A stretch of DNA of 6,651 nucleotides from positions 1 to 6,651 of the forward strand of contig WAOY01000145.1 in NCBI GenBank assembly GCA_015520985.1, written 5' to 3'. Below are positions 1 to 5,783 of this stretch, in pieces. Each line of letters opens with the position of its first letter. Positions within the stretch are counted from its first letter, which is position 1. The translations under genes and the position numbers were made by a program. The notes beneath the pieces were generated by a model. It was not told where the DNA came from and did no database searches. It saw only the letters and a program-made list of their open reading frames with translations. The DNA is from DHVE2 group archaeon (GTDB lineage: Archaea; Thermoplasmatota; Thermoplasmata; Thermoplasmatales; Aciduliprofundaceae).

Positions 1-16
1 GCCTTATATTTCCCAT
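1..16 (-). CDS. Possible start of a gene running off the left edge (partial)
   Basis: An ATG lies at 16-14 on the minus strand and is open to the window edge, but only five codons are visible, so no product can be named. The reason to record it is spacing: a TATA-like box on the same strand is centred about 26-28 bases upstream. That is the same geometry as the leaderless starts inferred for crcB and priS. With so few codons this is only a suggestion. The ATG may instead lie in an untranslated stretch. Confidence 0.2.
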
Positions 17-38
17 AATGCCCGAAAATTAGAACCTG

Positions 39-52
39 CATAAATACTTTTT
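39..52 (-). promoter_or_regulatory. Possible archaeal promoter (BRE + TATA) reading left
   Basis: On the minus strand a purine-rich GGAAAAAG is followed by TATTTATG, which fits an archaeal BRE followed by a TATA box. It would start a transcript near base 16-18, where an ATG sits. The surrounding gap is AT-rich throughout, so chance matches are likely. Confidence 0.3.
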
Positions 53-104
53 CCCGATTGTTTCATCGACTTTTGCGAAATTTAGTAAATAATAAAACGT
101 AATA

Positions 105-127
105 TTGTTTATTTTATAAACAAAAAA
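105..127 (-). terminator. Probable transcription terminator after priS
   Basis: Directly after the priS stop codon the minus strand reads a run of six T. It continues into a perfect inverted repeat, TTGTTTAT-AAA-ATAAACAA (105-123), with 8-base arms and a 3-base loop. More AT-rich sequence follows. Archaeal termination depends mainly on oligo-T tracts in the transcript, so the T run is the stronger signal. The AT-only hairpin would be weak in a thermophile. Confidence 0.5.
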
Positions 128-1360
128 TCAGCAACGGGATATGAAATCGCCGAGTCCCCTAGCCACAAGGAACACCGCAGCGTAATCCGGAACGCATTCC
201 TCCCCATCTACCTCTGCGATGTCGAAGGGCAACTCGACCCTTGAATGCGTTATAACCCTGCTCTCACCTTCCCTGAAAACATCCGGTACCACATATTCAA
301 GTAGATGTCTGGGATTTGCTGGGTTGAATTCTTTAAACTCATCATAGGTTAATTGCTTTACAAGGAATCCAGTTTTTCCATGCAATGTTCCTATTAATCT
401 AATCAATCTATGAATGTCTGTAGTTACCGGTTCATCAGCTTCGCCTTTAATGACCAATTTGTTTTTAAGGTATTGAAGGTAATAATCCTTAGCCTTGTCT
501 GAGAGTACCTCAAAGATCTGGAGGTTTTCAGACCGTTGCCCCTGGGATATAATATCGATTTTCTTAGTATTGTCCTGCGTCTCTTTGAGAAGATCCCTGA
601 CAAGCAGGTTTGCAAACTTTTTGTTTTTGATCACCGAGTTTATCTCCCGGAGGAGGGCCTCTTCGCCGTAGGTGTGATATAGATGCCGCAGATACCTTGT
701 ATTTTCGAGAATGCCACGTGTGACCCTGCCATACCATCCGCCGTAGTCAGGTGGATAAAGGAGGTACCTGTATCTGACCTTTCCACCCCTCTTCGATCTC
801 TCCTGCACCACGTCAATGAAGTCCAAGATGTCCATACCCTCGCCGGTTATATAGCTCACAATTTCGCGCCTCTCATCGCTCTTCAGCGTGTAAACATCGC
901 GGTTTCTAACGTATATGTGGAAACCTCGCCCGCCCGAGAAGGCGATGGTCAGGTCTCCCTCATCGAATCCGAAGTCGTTCAAAAGGAAATCATCCACCAG
1001 CCTCTGGGCCTCCCTTTTAACTACCCCAAGCATTTCCCTGTAGCTCATCCCCTCCGTCTCAGGTATATGATCCGCGTCCAGATCGAATATCAGATCTGCA
1101 CCAAGCCACCCCTTACCCTCCATGCTCTTGTTGGAGGGCTCCTTGTAATACGCGGTGGAGTAATAGGCATGCCGTGGCACATTCTCTATCAGGAATTTTT
1201 TGATCTCGAGTTTGTTCCTGAAGGCCAGGTGCCTCAAAAAGTACTTCCTGTTAAAGAAGAGGAAACCGTATTCCCGCCGGGTAAAGCGAGGGGGAAGAGA
1301 GAGTTCGGCGTTCCTGTAATATTCCCGGAACCTGCCCATGAGGAATTCCGTGTTTCCCAC
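128..1360 (-). CDS. priS: DNA primase catalytic (small) subunit PriS
   Basis: This is the catalytic subunit of the archaeal/eukaryotic-type primase, which with PriL makes primers for DNA replication. From the GTG at 1360 it is 410 residues. The metal-binding pair is seen in FDLDAD (92-97; D93, D95), the conserved SGGRGFH lies at 142-148, and a later TTDIHRLIRLIGTLHGKTG block (313-331) carries the third acidic residue, D315. The GTG is preferred because a TATA box is centred about 25 bases upstream, giving a leaderless mRNA, and because the following TEFLMGRFREYY looks like family N-terminus. ATG at 1339 is the alternative. No cysteines lie between the DxD and SGGRG motifs, where Pyrococcus and Sulfolobus PriS carry a zinc motif. 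The 3' half is markedly AT-rich (about 38% GC over 301-600). Confidence 0.95.
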   Translation of the reverse strand: MGNTEFLMGRFREYYRNAELSLPPRFTRREYGFLFFNRKYFLRHLAFRNKLEIKKFLIENVPRHAYYSTAYYKEPSNKSMEGKGWLGADLIFDLDADHIPETEGMSYREMLGVVKREAQRLVDDFLLNDFGFDEGDLTIAFSGGRGFHIYVRNRDVYTLKSDERREIVSYITGEGMDILDFIDVVQERSKRGGKVRYRYLLYPPDYGGWYGRVTRGILENTRYLRHLYHTYGEEALLREINSVIKNKKFANLLVRDLLKETQDNTKKIDIISQGQRSENLQIFEVLSDKAKDYYLQYLKNKLVIKGEADEPVTTDIHRLIRLIGTLHGKTGFLVKQLTYDEFKEFNPANPRHLLEYVVPDVFREGESRVITHSRVELPFDIAEVDGEECVPDYAAVFLVARGLGDFISRC

Positions 1361-1381
1361 GGCCCAAAGAAGGCATAGGGC

Positions 1382-1389
1382 CTTAAAAA
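1382..1389 (-). promoter_or_regulatory. TATA box of priS
   Basis: The minus strand reads AGAAAG-TTTTTAAG, a BRE-like purine stretch followed by a TATA box centred near 1385. It lies in the 66-base gap between the DUF190 gene and priS. Expected transcription start is about 25 bases downstream, at the GTG at 1360, so priS is probably transcribed separately from the crcB-DUF190 unit, as a leaderless mRNA. Confidence 0.55.
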
Positions 1390-1426
1390 CTTTCTGCAAA
1401 AGTTGAGGGGGTTTTCAGACCGATAA

Positions 1427-1768
1427 TCATCTCTTCCCACTATGCCGATAGAGTATTGCCCGCACCTTCTCCAGGGTGACCAGACCCTCGTCAACCACCT
1501 CGTCCAGGAAAGGTAGAATCTTCCGTATATTCTCCTCCGTGTCCACTATCTTCACCACGACCGGTAGATCCTCAGAGAGGCGCAGTATCTTGGCAGAGTG
1601 TATCCTGCTGTCGGCTCCGAACCCCATTATTCCCCTCATAACAGTGGCCCCTGCGAGGTTCAGTTCCCGCGCCTTCATGACAATAGCTTCATATAGGGGT
1701 TTACCCCGGTAAGTATCGCTTTCTCCTACGAACACCCGGAGCAGAACGGCATCTTCTGAAAGTTTCAT
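1427..1768 (-). CDS. DUF190 family PII-like protein
   Basis: A 113-residue protein of the DUF190 family (PF02641), whose known structures have the ferredoxin-like fold of PII signalling proteins. The family signature is clear: ATVMRGIMGFGADSRIHSAK (41-60) followed by a LRLSEDLPVVVKIVDTEENI stretch (62-81). The biochemical role of the family is not settled. Its genes recur beside crcB fluoride channels, as here, which suggests a part in fluoride or ion stress; that link is inference from context. The ATG at 1768 is chosen over an in-frame ATG ten codons upstream because a strong Shine-Dalgarno precedes it and the upstream residues overlap crcB. It begins four bases after the crcB stop, so the pair is an operon and probably translationally coupled. 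Confidence 0.92.
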   Translation of the reverse strand: MKLSEDAVLLRVFVGESDTYRGKPLYEAIVMKARELNLAGATVMRGIMGFGADSRIHSAKILRLSEDLPVVVKIVDTEENIRKILPFLDEVVDEGLVTLEKVRAILYRHSGKR

Positions 1769-1773
1769 TCCAT

Positions 1774-1780
1774 CACCTCC
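1774..1780 (-). promoter_or_regulatory. Shine-Dalgarno of the DUF190 gene
   Basis: GGAGGTG on the minus strand lies five bases before the ATG at 1768. It is formed by the last codons and stop of crcB (GGA GGG AGG TGA). This fixes the start and ties translation of the DUF190 gene to the upstream gene. If ribosomes terminate at the amber codon in crcB, coupling would be lost, but this strong site could still recruit ribosomes itself. Confidence 0.8.
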
Positions 1781-2056
1781 CTCCAGCAAATACGCCAAGG
1801 TACTCTCCTATCGCAAATCCCAGCCATGCAAGGAACACCCCGAGGGACACATTGAGAAGGACGTTCAACCCCGCCTGCACCATCTCGCGGTCCTGCAGCA
1901 GGGCGAGGGTTTCGAGGCTGAAGGTGGAGAATGTGGTGAAGGATCCCAGCATCCCTATGAAGAGGAAGGTCTTCCATCCGGGGGTGAGAGAATTCCATTC
2001 CGCAAGGCTCCACAGAAGCCCTATCGTAAACGATCCCAGGGCGTTGACCGTCAGTG

Positions 2057-2069
2057 TTCCCTATGGGAA
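2057..2069. repeat. Small inverted repeat enclosing the crcB amber codon
   Basis: TTCCC-TAT-GGGAA on the plus strand has perfect 5-base arms around a 3-base loop. The complement of the loop and the adjoining base contains the in-frame TAG of crcB (2061-2063). It is short and may be coincidental, but hairpins can cause base-call artefacts or accompany recoding. Confidence 0.4.
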
Positions 2070-2198
2070 AGTGGAGCCGAATGCCCTGTAAGCGAGGCCG
2101 GATACCCAGTAACGCAGCACGGCGCCGATGGCCCCGCCCAGGGCGATTACCAGCACGGTGTGCATCAAGTTCCTCATCTGAGAGCCATGTGAATGCGC

Positions 2199-2206
2199 AA
2201 TATATC
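2199..2206 (-). promoter_or_regulatory. TATA box of crcB-DUF190
   Basis: The minus strand has ACAAAG followed by GATATATT, a good BRE/TATA pair centred near 2202.5. The ATG of crcB begins 25-26 bases downstream, which predicts a leaderless transcript. No Shine-Dalgarno precedes that ATG. I found no match to the conserved core of the fluoride (crcB) riboswitch in this leader, and there is no room for one downstream of this box. Confidence 0.65.
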
Positions 2207-2237
2207 CTTTGTGTTGCCGCGCCCAACTGGCGATATC

Positions 2238-2245
2238 TTTATATA
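2238..2245 (+). promoter_or_regulatory. TATA box of the thermosome gene
   Basis: TTTATATA is a near-ideal archaeal TATA box. Its centre (about 2241.5) predicts a start site near 2267, giving a leader of about a dozen bases that still contains the GAGGTG Shine-Dalgarno. It diverges from the crcB promoter, with box centres about 39 bases apart. Confidence 0.75.
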
Positions 2246-2259
2246 GAAGAACTAACTTA

Positions 2260-2273
2260 CACCTCCCGAGGTG
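2260..2273. repeat. Inverted repeat over the thermosome start site and SD
   Basis: CACCTC-CC-GAGGTG has perfect 6-base arms and a 2-base spacer. It covers the predicted transcription start and the Shine-Dalgarno. It could be a repressor operator at a chaperonin gene. If transcription starts further upstream than predicted, it would instead be a hairpin hiding the SD. The right arm must resemble an SD anyway, which lowers its weight. Confidence 0.45.
2268..2273 (+). promoter_or_regulatory. Shine-Dalgarno setting the thermosome start
   Basis: GAGGTG followed by six bases leads to the ATG at 2280. The in-frame GTG at 2271 lies inside this site and so cannot itself be the start. The ATG at 2283 is three bases further on. 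Confidence 0.75.
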
Positions 2274-2279
2274 ATAAAG

Positions 2280-3935
2280 ATGATGGGAGGACAGGTTCCA
2301 ATACTCGTTCTCAAGGAGGGAACGGAGAGAGAGACCGGAAGGATAGCGCAGAAGAGGAATATCGAAGTCGCAAAGGCCATAGCGGATGCAGTTCGCACCA
2401 CCCTGGGGCCCAAGGGCATGGACAAGATGCTCGTTGATTCCCTGGGTGATATCGTCATCACCAATGACGGTGCCACCATACTCAAGGAAATTGACGTGGC
2501 TCATCCCGCTGCGAAGATGATGGTGGAGGTCGCCAAGAGCCAGGACACCGAAGTCGGCGATGGTACCACGAGCGCCGTCGTACTCTCGGGCGAACTGCTC
2601 AAGATGGCGGAGGAACTGCTCGATCAGAATGTGCATCCAACCGTGATAACGAATGGCTATCGCCTGGCCGCCGCGAAGGCCCTGGAGATTCTCCCCGAGC
2701 TCGGCATAAAGGTGGACAACGACGAGATACTGAAGGAAATAGCAATGACTGCTATGACCGGCAAGAACGTGGGCGACTCCAAGGAGTACCTCGCGGATAT
2801 AGCCGTTAAGGCGGTTAGGGCAGTCGCCGAGGAGGTTAACGGCAAGACGGTGGTGGACGTTGACAATATCAAGGTTGAGAAGAAGCAGGGCGGTGGCATA
2901 AGGGACACCGAGCTGATAGATGGCATTATCCTTGACAAGGAGAAGGTGCACCCGCGCATGCCCAAGCGCGTTGAGAACGCGAAGATCGCCCTGATCAACA
3001 CGGGATTCGAGGTGAAGAAGACGGAGATAAGCGCCAAGATACAGATCAACAGGCCCGAGGACATCCAGGCCTTCCTGGACCAGGAGTCCGAGGAGATAAG
3101 GAAGATGGTGGAGAAGGTCAAGGAAGTCGGCGCGAATGTGGTATTCTGCCAGAAAGCCATAGACGACCTGGCGCAGCACTACATGGCAAAGTACGGAATC
3201 TACGCGGTGCGCCGCGTGAAGAAGAGTGATATGGAAAAACTGGCCAAGGCCACCGGCGGAAAGATAATAACCAACCTGGACGACCTCAGCCCGGAGGACC
3301 TCGGATATGCGAAGGTCGTGGAGGAGCGCAAGATCGGCGAGGACCACATGACCTTCGTGATGGGCTGCAAGAACCCCAAGAGCGTGAGCATACTGATCCG
3401 TGGTGGCACCGAGCATGTGGTTGATGAGGTGGAGCGCGCCCTGCACGACGCCCTGAAGGTAGTGGGCGTTGCCCTGGAGGACGGCGTCGCCGTGCCCGGT
3501 GGAGGCGCGACGGAGATCGAACTCGCAATGAGGCTCCGCGAGTACGCGCCCAGTGTCGGTGGCAGGGAGCAACTCGCCATAGAGAAATTCGCCGACGCCC
3601 TTGAGATCATTCCGCGCACCCTCGCAGAGAACGCCGGTTTGGATGCCATCGACATAATGATGAAACTCAAGGCGGAGCACCAGAAGGGCAACAAGCACGC
3701 CGGCGTGGACGTCTTCGAAGGAACCATTGCTGACATGGTGGAGAAGAAGGTCATCGAGCCCCTCCGCGTGAAGAAGCAGGCGCTGGAGAGTGCGACAGAG
3801 GTAGCGACCATGATACTGCGCATAGACGACGTGATCGCAGCGAAGGGAACCGACAAGGGTTCCAAGGGAGGTCCCGGCGCAGAGGGCGGCATGCCCGGCG
3901 GCATGGGTGGTATGGGCGGAATGCCCGGAATGTAA
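2280..3935 (+). CDS. ths: Thermosome subunit (group II chaperonin)
   Basis: A 551-residue subunit of the archaeal cytosolic chaperonin, a double-ring ATP-driven folding machine with a built-in lid. In order: equatorial ATP-site motifs [11 protein letters not shown] (40-50), NDGATIL (62-68) and GDGTTS (93-98); intermediate and apical domains, with the helical protrusion in about 242-307; the returning intermediate domain, with the conserved catalytic-type Asp in ERALHDAL (D390); GGGATEIEL (407-415); and a Gly/Met-rich C-terminal tail (about 536-551) that lines the chamber. Length is normal. The ATG at 2280 is set by the Shine-Dalgarno six bases upstream; a GTG at 2271 is the longer alternative. 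Its own strong TATA box and short leader suggest high, possibly heat-responsive, expression. GC-rich codon use contrasts with distal priS. Which paralogue (alpha or beta type) it is cannot be told here. Confidence 0.98.
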   Translation: MMGGQVPILVLKEGTERETGRIAQKRNIEVAKAIADAVRTTLGPKGMDKMLVDSLGDIVITNDGATILKEIDVAHPAAKMMVEVAKSQDTEVGDGTTSAVVLSGELLKMAEELLDQNVHPTVITNGYRLAAAKALEILPELGIKVDNDEILKEIAMTAMTGKNVGDSKEYLADIAVKAVRAVAEEVNGKTVVDVDNIKVEKKQGGGIRDTELIDGIILDKEKVHPRMPKRVENAKIALINTGFEVKKTEISAKIQINRPEDIQAFLDQESEEIRKMVEKVKEVGANVVFCQKAIDDLAQHYMAKYGIYAVRRVKKSDMEKLAKATGGKIITNLDDLSPEDLGYAKVVEERKIGEDHMTFVMGCKNPKSVSILIRGGTEHVVDEVERALHDALKVVGVALEDGVAVPGGGATEIELAMRLREYAPSVGGREQLAIEKFADALEIIPRTLAENAGLDAIDIMMKLKAEHQKGNKHAGVDVFEGTIADMVEKKVIEPLRVKKQALESATEVATMILRIDDVIAAKGTDKGSKGGPGAEGGMPGGMGGMGGMPGM

Positions 3936-3954
3936 ATTCTCCCCAATTTTTCCG

Positions 3955-3960
3955 GGTGAT
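3955..3960 (+). promoter_or_regulatory. Shine-Dalgarno of htpX (TTG start)
   Basis: GGTGAT lies five bases before the TTG at 3966, within the 30-base gap after the thermosome stop. It supports the unusual TTG start. An out-of-frame ATG overlapping this site (3959) leads to no plausible protein. Confidence 0.6.
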
Positions 3961-3965
3961 GCACC

Positions 3966-4844
3966 TTGGCCCTCGGGCTCTGGGTGCGCACCTTTCTCCT
4001 GCTTTTTATCCTGACCGCCTTCCTGATGTTCCTCGGCTATCTCTTCGGCGGGATTTATCTCGCAGGGGTGATGTTCGCCGTCGCCCTCGTAATCAATTTC
4101 GCGGTGTACTTTTTCAGTGATACCCTCGCGCTCAGGAGGTACCACGCAAGAATTCTGAACGAGAACGAGGCCCCGTGGCTGCATGAGATGGTAGAAGATC
4201 TGGCGAGGAGGGCGGGAATTCCGAAGCCGAGAGTTGCGATTGCACCTATACCCACACCCAACGCCTTTGCCACGGGCAGGAATCCGGAGCATGCGGTGGT
4301 GGTTGTCACGGACGGAATTCTTCGATTGCTCAACCGCGAAGAGCTCCGCGCTGTGCTCGGTCACGAGATCACGCACATAAAGAACCGTGACATACTAATC
4401 GGCACGATAGCCGCTGCGATTGCAGGGGCTATAATGTACTTCGCTTACGCGTTAAGGTGGGCCGCGCTCATAATGATGAGCGATCGAGATAGAAATTCCT
4501 GGCTCATAGCGATACCCCTTCTCCTCCTCTCCATCCTCGCGCCCATTGCAGCGCTTCTCATTCAGATGGCCATAAGCAGGTCACGGGAGTACCTGGCGGA
4601 TGAAGGAGGAGCGAGGTTATCCGGGAACCCCGGCGCCCTGGCAAGCGCTTTGATGAAACTGGAGCACGGAGTCATGCGTCATCCCCTGGAGAAGGGAAAC
4701 CCGGCTTCGGCGCACATGTTCATAGTGAACCCATTCCGCTCCGGGATAATCGCGAGGCTCTTCTCCACCCATCCCAGCACGGAGAAAAGGATAGAGAATT
4801 TAAGGAGAGTTGCCGCGGAGATGGGGGTGCCCTTCCAGTACTGA
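3966..4844 (+). CDS. htpX: HtpX-type membrane zinc metalloprotease (M48 family)
   Basis: A 292-residue HtpX homologue, an integral membrane endopeptidase that degrades damaged membrane proteins. Two hydrophobic segments lie near the N-terminus (about 9-28 and 31-51) and two more at about 143-170 and 179-202. The zinc site is HEITH (H133, E134, H137) in [12 protein letters not shown], with the third ligand expected at E208 in SREYLADE. The closing [13 protein letters not shown] (267-279) is typical of the family. Length is normal for HtpX. The TTG start is favoured because the [11 protein letters not shown]-terminus is family-like and an SD precedes it; the next in-frame ATG would remove the first membrane segment. 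It starts 30 bases after the thermosome stop and so is probably co-transcribed with it. Its last 45 bases overlap the convergent radical SAM gene. Confidence 0.95.
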   Translation: MALGLWVRTFLLLFILTAFLMFLGYLFGGIYLAGVMFAVALVINFAVYFFSDTLALRRYHARILNENEAPWLHEMVEDLARRAGIPKPRVAIAPIPTPNAFATGRNPEHAVVVVTDGILRLLNREELRAVLGHEITHIKNRDILIGTIAAAIAGAIMYFAYALRWAALIMMSDRDRNSWLIAIPLLLLSILAPIAALLIQMAISRSREYLADEGGARLSGNPGALASALMKLEHGVMRHPLEKGNPASAHMFIVNPFRSGIIARLFSTHPSTEKRIENLRRVAAEMGVPFQY

Positions 4845-5783
4845 AATTTCTTTTATTTCCCTTGCGAAGGTGTAGGCGTTCATCAGCTCCGGCCTCTCTC
4901 TGAGGAACCTCAGTATGTACTGGCCGCAGTTTGATCCTATTAAATTTTCGCGGGTATCACCTATGGATATGATGACGTCGTACCCCCTGCTCCTCAGCTC
5001 CTCCACGAACTCCCTGTGCTTCACAGGCATACCTGCGGATTCGTCCACGTCGTTGCTTAGCCCGTTCCTCTGCGCGCTCACCGTGGGATTTAGAGGGGTA
5101 ATCTTTATCAGGAAGTACTCCGACGGGAAGTATTTCTGGATGACCTTCGCGTCCGCTTCGTTTTCCCTGGCGAGGGCGAAGTTAAGGGTTATCTTCAGGC
5201 CCCCCTCGTCGTAGAATCTCATACCGTAATCGGCGATCCTTGAGAAATCCCACTTGTGTATCGGGATTATCCTGTTCCTCTGCTCCTGGTTCGTTGAGTG
5301 TATGGAGAACTGCAGCTGGAACCTGTCTGGATACTTCTCCTTCTTTATTTTCAGCAGCCTCTGGAAGAAGGAATCAACGCCTATCGGCGCCACTGTGGAT
5401 AGCGAGGGAAAGAAGTTCTCGTACCTGTCTCCAAGATCACGGATTACGTCGAGAACCTCAGGGTTGAAGCTGGGCTCGCCCATCCTGGCGAACTGTATCT
5501 TGAACTTCTTTGTATCCGGGGCACCTCCGAATCTCCTCATAAGGGGATACTCTATCTGCTCCATTATTTCATCGTATCTGAGCTTTCCCATGTAGAAAAA
5601 ACCGGCGTCGCACATCATGCACCCCACGGGGCAACCGTTAAGAGATGACACTATCAGAACCCACTTCTCCCGTATGTTTCCCGTGGGAATGGACTCCACG
5701 AATTCCACTATGTTCCCGCGGGAGGTGCGTCCTATGTAAACCTTCGCCACCGCATCGTCGCCAACCGCGCTAAGGATTTCCAT
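4800..5783 (-). CDS. RlmN/Cfr-like radical SAM protein, atypical
   Basis: A 327-residue radical SAM protein. The cluster motif CPVGCMMC (C51, C55, C58) binds [4Fe-4S]. RlmN-like landmarks follow in order: RMGEPSFN (100-107), LSTVAPIGV (128-136), [19 protein letters not shown] (159-177), IKITPLNPT (226-234), and GSNCGQY (283-289). The last matches the RlmN AACGQL block, whose cysteine (Cys355 in E. coli) carries the methyl group; here it is C286. RlmN and Cfr methylate C2 or C8 of adenosines in rRNA or tRNA. Two oddities: the position of the resolving Cys118 is Ile44 ([10 protein letters not shown] against TLCVSSQVGC), and only 44 residues precede the domain core, so the N-terminal accessory domain is absent. 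An in-frame TAA 12 codons upstream, with no start codon between, rules out a longer start. It overlaps the flavoprotein gene by 14 bases; an SD GGAGGT lies nine bases before its ATG. The substrate is unknown, so no symbol is given. Confidence 0.9.
   Translation of the reverse strand: MEILSAVGDDAVAKVYIGRTSRGNIVEFVESIPTGNIREKWVLIVSSLNGCPVGCMMCDAGFFYMGKLRYDEIMEQIEYPLMRRFGGAPDTKKFKIQFARMGEPSFNPEVLDVIRDLGDRYENFFPSLSTVAPIGVDSFFQRLLKIKKEKYPDRFQLQFSIHSTNQEQRNRIIPIHKWDFSRIADYGMRFYDEGGLKITLNFALARENEADAKVIQKYFPSEYFLIKITPLNPTVSAQRNGLSNDVDESAGMPVKHREFVEELRSRGYDVIISIGDTRENLIGSNCGQYILRFLRERPELMNAYTFAREIKEISVLEGHPHLRGNSP
4845..4860 (+). terminator. Possible terminator after htpX
   Basis: Just past the htpX stop the plus strand is T-rich (AATTTCTTTTATTTCCC), compatible with archaeal oligo-T termination. 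It lies inside the 3' coding part of the converging radical SAM gene, so the composition may only reflect that protein. Confidence 0.35.

Larger units (their letters stand above)
1773..2177 (-). pseudogene. crcB: CrcB/Fluc fluoride channel gene with one in-frame TAG
   Basis: Read straight through, this encodes a 134-codon CrcB (Fluc) protein, a small membrane channel that exports fluoride and works as a dual-topology dimer. Family marks are all present: GGAIGAVLRYW (14-24), TLTVNALGSF (41-50) with the pore Asn45, and GMLGSFTTFSTFS (about 77-89) with the phenylalanine-box and sodium-site region. Hydrophobic segments and normal family length support it. Codon 39 (2063-2061) is TAG, in the context FP-stop-GTLTVN where relatives usually have an aromatic residue (Tyr or Trp), one base away. 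I checked the codons on both sides and see no frameshift. A 38-residue fragment would not form a channel. ATG 2177 sits at the predicted transcription start, so the mRNA is probably leaderless. It could be a recent pseudogene, a base-call error, or a recoded/readthrough gene. Confidence 0.88.

Noticed and set aside
683..1378. A 231-codon plus-strand frame opposite priS
   Set aside because: It lies wholly antisense to the well-conserved PriS catalytic region, and its sequence has no motif of its own.
1765..2226. A 153-codon minus-strand frame across crcB
   Set aside because: Its Arg/Pro/His-rich translation resembles no membrane channel, while the overlapping frame reads as CrcB with all family motifs. 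It would mask the broken crcB in a routine annotation.
2178..2237. Fluoride riboswitch upstream of crcB
   Set aside because: No match to the conserved riboswitch core is visible, and the TATA position predicts transcription starting at the ATG, leaving no leader.
2252..2256. CTAAC, half of the Archaeoglobus HSR1 heat-shock operator
   Set aside because: The required GTTAG partner at the right spacing is absent. A five-base match alone means nothing.
2061..4376. A 771-codon open frame on the minus strand opposite the thermosome and htpX
   Set aside because: It is antisense to two certain genes, its translation has no recognisable domain and is rich in His and Leu, as expected from the complement of GC-rich codons. 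Only its last 38 codons are real: they are the start of crcB.
5770..5772. Genome-wide reading of TAG as pyrrolysine
   Set aside because: The flavoprotein gene ends here in TAG, next to the start of the following gene, and the sequence beyond it in that frame looks non-coding. TAG therefore acts as stop at least here.
4800..5783. Calling the radical SAM gene rlmN
   Set aside because: The resolving cysteine and the N-terminal domain of RlmN are absent, so the same reaction cannot be assumed.
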